Of a stretch of 18,588 bases of DNA, positions 1 through 5,409 are shown piece after piece. A model generated the notes under the pieces. That model was not told where the DNA came from, did no database searches, and saw only the letters and a list, made by a program, of their open reading frames with translations. Position 1 is the stretch's first letter. Each line of letters starts with the position of its first letter. The position numbers were made by a program, and so were the translations under genes. This stretch comes from Clostridia bacterium (GTDB lineage Bacteria > Bacillota_A > Clostridia > Oscillospirales > Acutalibacteraceae): the NCBI GenBank assembly GCA_017423885.1, contig JAFPCJ010000035.1, forward strand, positions 1 to 18,588, written 5' to 3'.

Positions 1-111
1 ACCGACGAAAACGATAAATTCCTTATCCTTGATCTCAAGATTGAAATCAGAAACGGCTGTTACACCGCCAGGATATCTTTTGTAAACATTGCGAAGTGAT
101 AAACTTGCCAT
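1..111 (-). CDS. ABC transporter ATP-binding protein, sugar-uptake (UgpC/MsmX-like), N-terminal fragment
   Basis: Only the first 37 codons are in the window; the gene runs off the left edge. The visible protein begins MASLSLRNVYKRYPGG and continues into a segment reading DFNLEIKDKEFIVFVG, which is the start of an ABC ATPase of the UgpC/MsmX/MalK group. It ends exactly where the Walker A loop (usually PSGCGKST) should follow. In this family the ATPase energises uptake of glycerol-3-phosphate or oligosaccharides, working with two membrane permeases and a binding protein, and one ATPase may serve several importers. The start is supported by AGGAGG at 122-127, ten bases upstream. An extended -10 promoter at 167-175 suggests it is transcribed separately from the gene before it. 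The substrate cannot be told from this fragment. Confidence 0.8.
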   Translation of the reverse strand, partial: MASLSLRNVYKRYPGGVTAVSDFNLEIKDKEFIVFVG

Positions 112-166
112 TTTTGTGAAACCTCCTATTAGTCATCACAGTGTTATACACTCATTTTTCCCATAT

Positions 167-175
167 ATTATATCA
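167..175 (-). promoter_or_regulatory. extended -10 promoter for the ABC ATPase gene
   Basis: Read on the minus strand this is TGATATAAT, a perfect extended -10 (TGnTATAAT). No good -35 hexamer lies 16-18 bases upstream, which is tolerated for extended -10 promoters. Transcription would start near position 160, giving a leader of about 49 bases that contains the AGGAGG at 122-127. Inference from sequence only. Confidence 0.5.
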
Positions 176-231
176 AAAGCGTTCAAAAATTACTATACTT
201 AATTCATCCAATGTTCTCAATATTATTTTGT

Positions 232-957
232 TCAAAATGCATACCGAGTAGATTTTTGTACTAATTCGAGCCAAATTTCAGTCATTTCGACACATTCTCC
301 CTCTGCAATACCATCCGGTAAGCAAAGGTCGCCTATTGATTCACGGTGCAGTTCATTCACTCCGAGTCCGACCGTTCCGAACATTCTTTTTACCTCATGA
401 TACTTGCCCTCGCACAGCACAAGTCTTGCTATATTTTCACCCAACGCCTCAAGGATAGCAGGACGGCAAAGCGTACCGTCAGCAAGCGTTACCCCTGCTT
501 TAAAGCGTTCCGCCATTTCTGGAGTCACCCTTCCGTCAAGTGTTGCAATATAGCTTTTCGATATCAGACTTTTAGGTGATATTATTCGGTGGGCAAAATC
601 GCCGTCATCGGTTATCATAAGCATCCCTGTTGTGTCTCGGTCAAGTCTTCCCACGGGGAAAAGTCCGTTTCTTTTTAAATTTTCGGGAACGAGGTCAACA
701 ACCGTTTCGCGGCTTTTATCATTCGAAGCACAAAGCACGCCCTTCGGTTTATTCATGAGAATATACATATACTTCCTATAAAGTATATTTTGTCCCTCAA
801 AAGCAATATTATCCGTTTGCGGCGATATCGCTTGTCCGAAATCGCGAACTATCTCTGTGTTTACCGTGACTCTGCCGCGCTTTATAGCGGTACGCGCCTC
901 ACTTCTTGAAAGCCGAGTCTGGGAAGACAAAAATTTATCAAGTCTTTGTTTTTCCAT
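232..957 (-). CDS. rsuA: RsuA-family 16S rRNA pseudouridine synthase
   Basis: A 241-residue protein with an N-terminal S4 RNA-binding domain (about residues 1-50, RLDKFLSSQTRLSRSEA) and a pseudouridine synthase domain. The motif GRLDRDTTGM is at residues 103-112, with catalytic Asp106. Also visible are LMNKPKG (about 67-73) and YHEVKRMFG near the C-terminus, all typical of the RsuA/RluB/RluE/RluF group. The length is close to E. coli RsuA (231 residues), so modification of U516 of 16S rRNA during small-subunit assembly is the most likely role; a 23S target (RluB-like) is possible. The start ATG is 3 bp after the stop of the DUF4830-type gene, and its ribosome binding site lies inside that gene's end, so the two are almost certainly co-transcribed, together with ispD and ispF upstream. 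Confidence 0.9.
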   Translation of the reverse strand: MEKQRLDKFLSSQTRLSRSEARTAIKRGRVTVNTEIVRDFGQAISPQTDNIAFEGQNILYRKYMYILMNKPKGVLCASNDKSRETVVDLVPENLKRNGLFPVGRLDRDTTGMLMITDDGDFAHRIISPKSLISKSYIATLDGRVTPEMAERFKAGVTLADGTLCRPAILEALGENIARLVLCEGKYHEVKRMFGTVGLGVNELHRESIGDLCLPDGIAEGECVEMTEIWLELVQKSTRYAF

Positions 958-960
958 TAT

Positions 961-1410
961 TTACTCCGTTTTTAATTTTTCAAGCGGCAGCATTTTTCCG
1001 TTTAAGGCAGTAGATGAAATATCTCCGCCTATTATTCTGTTACGGTAGACTATAAGATTTACCAAAGTCTCCTGTCCTGCTATTCCGCCCTTTAATACTT
1101 TATAGCTGTAAACCGTCGCTTCACAGCCCTTATATTGCTCAAGATCAAAGCCTGCCTGCTTTTGAAGCTCGTTATACCTTTCATACACCTTGGAAAAGCT
1201 TTGAGGAATACGCACCTTCTTTACGCTTTCGGCTTTTTTCTCTACCTCACAGCCGCATTCAGCGGCAAAACGGACACGCGCTTCATCGTCAGACGCCTTT
1301 ACCGAAGCCGCGTTTACAAGCACCATCCGTCCCGCAATACAAAGTGTCAGCGCAAGCAACAAAGCGGCGGCAACGAGCTTACGTCGGGTAAAAATAAAGT
1401 AAAGCTTCAT
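961..1410 (-). CDS. DUF4830-type membrane-anchored protein of unknown function
   Basis: A 149-residue protein with one hydrophobic segment at about residues 11-32 (KLVAAALLLALTLCIAG), probably an uncleaved signal anchor with the rest outside the cytoplasm. The soluble part contains VRFAAECGCEVEKKAESV, VRIPQSFSKVYERYNELQ and LVNLIVYRNRIIGGDISS, a pattern I recognise as the DUF4830 family of small clostridial proteins. No catalytic motif is visible and the function is unknown. The single CGC motif (residues 53-55) could form a disulfide or stay reduced; nothing decides this. The gene sits between ispF and rsuA, 44 bp after ispF, with AGAGGTG as ribosome binding site. This suggests co-transcription but not a shared function. 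Confidence 0.75.
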   Translation of the reverse strand: MKLYFIFTRRKLVAAALLLALTLCIAGRMVLVNAASVKASDDEARVRFAAECGCEVEKKAESVKKVRIPQSFSKVYERYNELQKQAGFDLEQYKGCEATVYSYKVLKGGIAGQETLVNLIVYRNRIIGGDISSTALNGKMLPLEKLKTE

Positions 1411-1454
1411 AAATTCACCTCTGAAATAAATCTATGAAGCAAAATTTACGTTTA

Positions 1455-1922
1455 TTACTCTAAAATACAGACAGCATGCGCCGAAATACCCTCAAGCGCA
1501 CCTGTAAAGCCGAGTCCCTCCTCGGTAGTAGCCTTTACATTGACCTGCGACTTATCCACGCCGGCGTCTGCGGCAATATTCTCGCGCATCTGCCCGATAA
1601 ACGGCGCAAGCTTTGGTCTTTGCGCTATAACCGTGGCATCTATATTGCCGACCTTATATCCATTTTCGTGCAGTAATTCGACGACCTTACGAAGTAAAAT
1701 TCGGCTGTCTATACCCTTAAATTCTGCCGAAGTATCCGGAAAATGCTTGCCGATATCTCCGAGCGCCGCCGCGCCGAGCAAAGCATCACTCACGGCATGA
1801 AGAAGCACGTCGGCATCCGAATGTCCGAGCAAACCCTTTTCATAATCGATTTTCACACCGCCCAATATAAGCTCACGCCCCTCGGCAAAGCGGTGAACAT
1901 CGTATCCGTGTCCTATTCTCAT
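1455..1922 (-). CDS. ispF: 2-C-methyl-D-erythritol 2,4-cyclodiphosphate synthase
   Basis: A 155-residue protein, the normal length for IspF, which cyclises CDP-methylerythritol 2-phosphate with release of CMP in the non-mevalonate (MEP) isoprenoid pathway. The family's metal ligands are intact: Asp8 and His10 in [10 protein letters not shown], and His42 in the segment [19 protein letters not shown]. The C-terminal [10 protein letters not shown] (about residues 131-140) is the CDP-binding signature. IspF works as a cytoplasmic trimer. The start codon overlaps the ispD stop by 4 bp (ATGA at 1919-1922), so translation is probably coupled to ispD. The ribosome binding site GAGAGG lies in the last ispD codons. 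Confidence 0.97.
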   Translation of the reverse strand: MRIGHGYDVHRFAEGRELILGGVKIDYEKGLLGHSDADVLLHAVSDALLGAAALGDIGKHFPDTSAEFKGIDSRILLRKVVELLHENGYKVGNIDATVIAQRPKLAPFIGQMRENIAADAGVDKSQVNVKATTEEGLGFTGALEGISAHAVCILE

Positions 1923-2653
1923 AATTCCTCTCCGTCCTCAAGATATACCCTTGCGGTCTCAAGGTCACCTTTTGTAGTGATCTTTATATTTTTACGGTCA
2001 CCGTTTACTATACGCACGCGATAGCCCGCCGCCTCCATAAGTGCCGCATCGTCAGTCAAAAGGCTTGCGCCCTCAACACTTTGGCAAGCTTCAAGGTACT
2101 CCTTTACCGCAACGCCCTGCGGAGTTTGCACCGCAAAAAGCGAGGTGCGGTCAAGTGTATCCTTAACATAGCCGTTTTCATCGGCACGCTTTACCGTATC
2201 GTGGATGGGAACCGCGCAGATGATCGCCTTTTCGTTAGCAAGCGCCGCTGTAACGTTGCCGATAACAAGATCAGTAACGAGCGGGCGGGCGCCGTCATGA
2301 ATAAGCACCCTTTCTTCATTTTCGGCAAGACGCAAAAAACCGTTTTTTACCGATTCATGGCGGTTTTCTCCGCCCTCGGTAATATCGGTAAGCGAGGAAA
2401 TTCCGTATTGCTCGGCAAGACTTTGCATAACGGGAATATCCTCGGAGCGCGTAACGAGTATGATTCGGGATATGAACGGACAGTTATCAAACGCTTTCAA
2501 TGTTCTTACTATCACAGGAACACCCTCAAGCAAAGCAAGCTGCTTATTCACACCCTGCATTCGTGATGAAGAGCCTGCCGCAACCACTATAACAGGATAA
2601 CGAGCCGTTTCCTCTGATGATTCATAACAGAGCTTAAATGCTGTTTTTTCCAT
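1919..2653 (-). CDS. ispD: 2-C-methyl-D-erythritol 4-phosphate cytidylyltransferase
   Basis: IspD joins CTP and methylerythritol 4-phosphate to make CDP-methylerythritol, the third step of the MEP pathway. The 244-residue protein shows the nucleotide-binding loop AAGSSSRM (residues 25-32) with Arg31 and Lys37 matching E. coli Arg20 and Lys27. Further motifs are [12 protein letters not shown] (94-105), IHDGARPLV (118-126), [13 protein letters not shown] (167-179, Arg169 matching Arg157) and NIKIT with Lys224 matching Lys213. It has about 18 extra residues before the first beta strand compared with the usual form; no internal Met offers a later start, so the extension appears real. GGAG at 2660-2663 is the ribosome binding site. 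First gene of an ispD-ispF-DUF4830-rsuA run; I could not find a convincing promoter for it. Confidence 0.96.
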   Translation of the reverse strand: MEKTAFKLCYESSEETARYPVIVVAAGSSSRMQGVNKQLALLEGVPVIVRTLKAFDNCPFISRIILVTRSEDIPVMQSLAEQYGISSLTDITEGGENRHESVKNGFLRLAENEERVLIHDGARPLVTDLVIGNVTAALANEKAIICAVPIHDTVKRADENGYVKDTLDRTSLFAVQTPQGVAVKEYLEACQSVEGASLLTDDAALMEAAGYRVRIVNGDRKNIKITTKGDLETARVYLEDGEEL

Positions 2654-2714
2654 AATTCACTCCATTTTATAATAAAAACAAGGTTCTATTTTCAAATGTT
2701 GGGGTGTAATTGTC

Positions 2715-2804
2715 GTAGGGACAGGCGTCCTCGACTGTCCGTTTATACGAAGCGATCTGTAATATCTGTAAACCATGACGGACAATCCGGAGGCTTGTCC
2801 CTAC
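2715..2804. repeat. MITE-like palindromic intergenic repeat
   Basis: Two outward arms, about 2715-2741 and 2779-2804, are imperfect inverted copies: the first reads GTAGGGACAGGCGTCC and the second, reversed and complemented, GTAGGGACAAGCCTCC, and both continue towards TGTCCGT. The loop between them is about 37 bases. Each arm is also a small hairpin of its own: GGACAG...CTGTCC in the left arm and GGACAA...TTGTCC in the right, both perfect 6-bp stems. The whole unit can form a cruciform or a long RNA hairpin. GTAGGG-type GC-rich palindromes of this size are, from general knowledge, dispersed intergenic repeats in clostridial gut genomes. No transposase is present, so any movement would need an enzyme elsewhere. 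It lies between the terminator after the CD1247-type gene and the start of ispD. Confidence 0.6.
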
Positions 2805-2872
2805 GGCATTGACAAAAAATTTATTAAATTTAAAATCATCCCAATATTTGTAATATAACCTTTAACAATAAA

Positions 2873-2894
2873 GGCTGTCGCTCAAGCGACAGCC
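2873..2894 (-). terminator. rho-independent terminator of the efp / CD1247-type operon
   Basis: On the minus strand GGCTGTCGC and GCGACAGCC pair as a perfect 9-bp GC-rich stem around the loop TTGA, followed by TTTATTGTT. It begins 12 bases after the stop codon of the CD1247-type gene, in the right orientation to end that transcript. There is no T-run on the plus strand, so it looks one-directional. Confidence 0.85.
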
Positions 2895-2906
2895 CTTTGA
2901 AAAAGC

Positions 2907-3350
2907 TTACTCTCCGTCTTCCTCGTCATGGCAACCGCAGCAGCAATCGTCATCACAGCAATCAAAATCAAACTCAAGAGCCGTTCCACAGTTGGGGCAG
3001 TCAATTCCCTCGTCTGCCAGCATCTCGGCATCAAGATAAATAACATCGTTGCAAGCAGGACATACGACCTCGTAAACCTCATCGTCATCCTCGTCGCCAC
3101 AGCAGCAGCAACCGTCCTCATCGTCGTCCTCATCATAGATAAGCTCTTCGATAGAGGAAAGATCCTCATCAACAGCATCGATCTGATCTGCCATATCAGC
3201 AACGGTCTCCTCGATGTCATCGATCTCTACAGCAACATCATCAAGAATATCAATGATAGCGGCAATAAGCTTGCCCTCTTTAGTAGTCTCGTCAAGAGAA
3301 AGACCCTCTGCAAGACCCTTGATATAAGCCACTTTTTCGGAAATATTCAT
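2907..3350 (-). CDS. CD1247-type protein: acidic N-terminal domain, zinc ribbon and cysteine clusters
   Basis: A 147-residue protein beginning MNISEKVAYIKGLAEGL, with TTKEGKLIAAIIDILDDVA after it; this is the N-terminal domain named after C. difficile CD1247. A long acidic helix (about 38-72) leads to a DEDDDED stretch. The C-terminal half has CPAC (97-100) and CPNC (118-121), a typical zinc-ribbon pair. Outside the ribbon it has CCCC (81-84), CC (131-132) and CCCGCH (136-141), giving 14 cysteines in total. The molecular function is unknown to me; zinc binding is inferred from the ribbon. The start is supported by GGAGG eight bases upstream. It follows efp by 24 bp and shares its transcript and terminator. 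A gene of this family beside efp recurs in clostridia as far as I recall, which hints at a translation-related or housekeeping role. Confidence 0.8.
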   Translation of the reverse strand: MNISEKVAYIKGLAEGLSLDETTKEGKLIAAIIDILDDVAVEIDDIEETVADMADQIDAVDEDLSSIEELIYDEDDDEDGCCCCGDEDDDEVYEVVCPACNDVIYLDAEMLADEGIDCPNCGTALEFDFDCCDDDCCCGCHDEEDGE

Positions 3351-3374
3351 TTTATTTTCCTCCGTAAATTAAAA

Positions 3375-3932
3375 TTATGCGCGCTCCATGTACTCGCCTG
3401 TACGAGTATCAATACGGATAACCTCGCCCTCGTTGATGAAGAGCGGTACGCGGATCTCACAACCGGTCTCAAGAGTTGCAGGCTTGGTAGCATTGGTAGC
3501 GGTATCGCCCTTAAATCCGGGATCGGTAGCAGTAACTGTAAGCTCAACGAAGGTAGGCGGCTCAACACCGAATACCTTGCCCTTATAGGAAAGGATCTTA
3601 CAGATCATGTTTTCCTTAACAAAACGGAAATTGTCTCCAAGCTCCGAAGCATTGATCGGAACGAGCTCATAGGTCTCCTGATCCATGAAATAGTACAGAT
3701 CGCCGTCTGCATAGGAATATTCCATATCCTTACGCTCAACATAAGCGGTGGGGAATTTAGCAGTAGGGTTGTAGGACTTTTCAATTACGGCACCTGTTAT
3801 AACGTTCTTGGTCTTTGTTCTAACAAATGCAGCTCCCTTTCCGGGCTTAACATGCTGGAATTCTACGACCTGAAGTACGTTTCCGTCCTCCTCAAAGGTT
3901 ACGCCATTTCTGAAATCGCCGGCACTTATCAT
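3375..3932 (-). CDS. efp: elongation factor P
   Basis: EF-P binds between the P and E sites of a stalled ribosome and helps peptide-bond formation at runs of proline. The protein is 185 residues, the standard length, with the three beta-barrel domains (KOW-like, central OB, C-terminal OB). The domain I loop reads KPGKGAAF with Lys32 at the tip, the position that carries the modification in Bacillus-type EF-P. The C-terminal signature [18 protein letters not shown] is intact. The start is chosen at ATG 3932 ([10 protein letters not shown]), the family's usual beginning. GGAGG sits 8 bases before it; an in-frame TTG five codons earlier would place the ribosome binding site inside the gene and is rejected. 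Transcribed from the promoter at 3991-4018 and followed by the CD1247-type gene. Confidence 0.97.
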   Translation of the reverse strand: MISAGDFRNGVTFEEDGNVLQVVEFQHVKPGKGAAFVRTKTKNVITGAVIEKSYNPTAKFPTAYVERKDMEYSYADGDLYYFMDQETYELVPINASELGDNFRFVKENMICKILSYKGKVFGVEPPTFVELTVTATDPGFKGDTATNATKPATLETGCEIRVPLFINEGEVIRIDTRTGEYMERA

Positions 3933-3990
3933 TTTATTTTCCTCCAAATAATAAAGATTTAATGTTTTTAAAACATAAACACACGCAATT

Positions 3991-4018
3991 ATTATACCAC
4001 ATAACGGTATTTTGTCAA
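3991..4018 (-). promoter_or_regulatory. sigma-A type promoter of efp
   Basis: On the minus strand: TTGACA (4018-4013), a 16-bp spacer, and TATAAT (3996-3991), a perfect match to both consensus boxes. Transcription would start near 3984, leaving a leader of about 52 bases with GGAGG before the efp start. A CGGTA box lies in the spacer and two more lie just upstream (see findings). Confidence 0.9.
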
Positions 4019-4107
4019 GAAATATCGGTAAAATACGGTAAACTTTTTTGTTTTACGTCACTTTACGAATCGAGATATTCTATAAAATTTTTTAATTTTT
4101 TTTGGAA

Positions 4108-4758
4108 CTATCCCCTGTTTTTTCTTTGTTCAAGCATCCAATTAAGCAAGCGGTCATCTCCGTAGGCTTGCTCCCAGGAATCATGACCTACGCCGTAGCA
4201 TATCTCAATTTTTGCGTTTCCGCCGTTTTTATTGACCATTTTAACCATGTTTATGCTCTCATGCACGGGGACTACCTCATCACAGTCACCGTGATATGCA
4301 TATATCGGAATATTTTTTATCATTCCCGCATTCCAATAAATACCTGTTCCGCAAACGGGAGCAAGCGCCGCAAAGCGCGAGGGGTCAGCCATAGCAAGCA
4401 TCCATGAGCCGGTTCCGCCCATGCTGAGTCCCGTAAGATAAATACGGTCGGCATCTATGGGAAGTGTTTCACAAATGTAATCAAGAAAAGCAATCAACGA
4501 TTCTGTATAGCAACCCCAGAACTTACTGTTAGGACACTGAGGTGCTACAAAAATAAAGGGATATTCTCTGCCTTCTTCGCGGACATATTTCATGTAACCA
4601 TGGCGCATAGCCGCATCAAGGTCCGTTCCGCGCTCTCCTGCGCCGTGCAGAAAAAATACAAGCGGATATTTTTTAGTTTCATCGTAATCCTTCGGAAGAT
4701 ACTGTACATAATTGAAATTATGATGTGTTTCGCTCTTCCATTCATGCTTTGTATACAT
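4108..4758 (-). CDS. alpha/beta-hydrolase fold esterase (carboxylesterase / dienelactone-hydrolase-like)
   Basis: A 216-residue protein without signal peptide, so probably cytoplasmic. Oxyanion-hole motif FFLHGAGERG (residues 35-44), nucleophile elbow GLSMGG with Ser112 (residues 110-115), acid Asp160 in YHGDCDEVVPVHES, and His192 in GVGHDSW make a complete Ser-Asp-His triad. The sequence resembles small esterases often annotated as phospholipase/carboxylesterase or as acyl-sugar esterases of fibre-degrading clostridia. The substrate is not determinable here. The start is backed by AGGGGAG five bases upstream. It begins 12 bp after the SGNH hydrolase gene and is probably the third gene of the valS transcript. 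No clear terminator follows; the 90 bp downstream are AT-rich and lead into the efp promoter. Confidence 0.85.
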   Translation of the reverse strand: MYTKHEWKSETHHNFNYVQYLPKDYDETKKYPLVFFLHGAGERGTDLDAAMRHGYMKYVREEGREYPFIFVAPQCPNSKFWGCYTESLIAFLDYICETLPIDADRIYLTGLSMGGTGSWMLAMADPSRFAALAPVCGTGIYWNAGMIKNIPIYAYHGDCDEVVPVHESINMVKMVNKNGGNAKIEICYGVGHDSWEQAYGDDRLLNWMLEQRKNRG

Positions 4759-4770
4759 ATAAGCTCCCCT

Positions 4771-5409
4771 TTAATTTTCAAGATACGAAAGTATTTGGTC
4801 TTTTATTTGTGTCATACCCTCTTTAGTGGGATGTCCCTCTATTTTTGAAATATCTTCAAGCGCAATATACTCTGCACCGAAATGCCCGCAAGCTTTTTTT
4901 ATGCCTTCTTGAATTTCGGTTTTAATATCGGTATTTATAATAAAAATCACTTTTGTATCTGTAAGCGCTGTTTTAAGGCGGTGAGCAATGTAGCCTATTG
5001 CAGGCAGAACGGAAAATAGGTCTTCCCTGCTCCATCCCTCGAGCATCATTTCACCAAGCGGTGCATTTGACCAGCTGTCATTTGTTCCGCCGAAAACAAA
5101 AAAGGTGTCAATTTTGTTTTCTTCAAACCAACCCTGTTCGAGCAGCTGCTCAAATCTTGTTATAAAGGAACTGTTTGTACAATCCCCCGAATAACCTGTA
5201 TATCCGATAGTAGACCCCGACCAGCTATTGTTATGCACAAGAGTAGAAGCAGTCTCATTAATAAGGCTCATCCACCAAGTATTCTCTACCCTGTCAACTC
5301 CGAAATCTGTTGAATTTTCAGAATAGTACACAGCATATCCCTCGGGGATATAGCCTTTAAAGGTTGAGTAGCTGTCCCCGAGGATAAATACATTACCTAA
5401 ATTTATCAC
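4771..5409 (-). CDS. SGNH/GDSL-family hydrolase
   Basis: A 212-residue protein with the block I motif ILGDSYS (nucleophile Ser13), the block III motif FGGTNDSW (Gly108 and Asn110 for the oxyanion hole) and a C-terminal EGHPTKEGM with His193, the pattern of SGNH esterases and acetylesterases. A Gly in a WSGSTIGYTG stretch (about 63-72) fits block II. No signal peptide is seen. The reaction is hydrolysis of an ester, perhaps acetyl groups on sugars; the substrate is unknown. The start codon is GTG at 5409, overlapping the valS stop (GTGA at 5406-5409), so translation is likely coupled to valS. It is followed 12 bp later by a second hydrolase gene, and the two may act on the same type of substrate. 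Confidence 0.85.
   Translation of the reverse strand: MINLGNVFILGDSYSTFKGYIPEGYAVYYSENSTDFGVDRVENTWWMSLINETASTLVHNNSWSGSTIGYTGYSGDCTNSSFITRFEQLLEQGWFEENKIDTFFVFGGTNDSWSNAPLGEMMLEGWSREDLFSVLPAIGYIAHRLKTALTDTKVIFIINTDIKTEIQEGIKKACGHFGAEYIALEDISKIEGHPTKEGMTQIKDQILSYLEN

Noticed and set aside
173..195. Catabolite control (cre) site near the ABC ATPase promoter (TCAAAAGCGTTCA on the plus strand)
   Set aside because: It resembles the cre consensus only if a base is inserted; position and half-sites are too imperfect to call.
2666..2695. TTGAAA and TATAAA with an 18-bp spacer on the minus strand, just before ispD, as a promoter
   Set aside because: The transcript would start near 2659, after the GGAG at 2660-2663, so the message would lack its ribosome binding site.
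3930..3947. Upstream in-frame TTG start for efp
   Set aside because: It would put the GGAGG ribosome binding site inside the gene and add five residues not found in the family; the ATG at 3932 gives the standard 185-residue protein.
2928..3962. A 344-codon open frame on the plus strand
   Set aside because: It lies opposite efp and the CD1247-type gene, both of which are clearly conserved and have ribosome binding sites and a shared promoter and terminator; the plus-strand frame matches nothing that I recognise.
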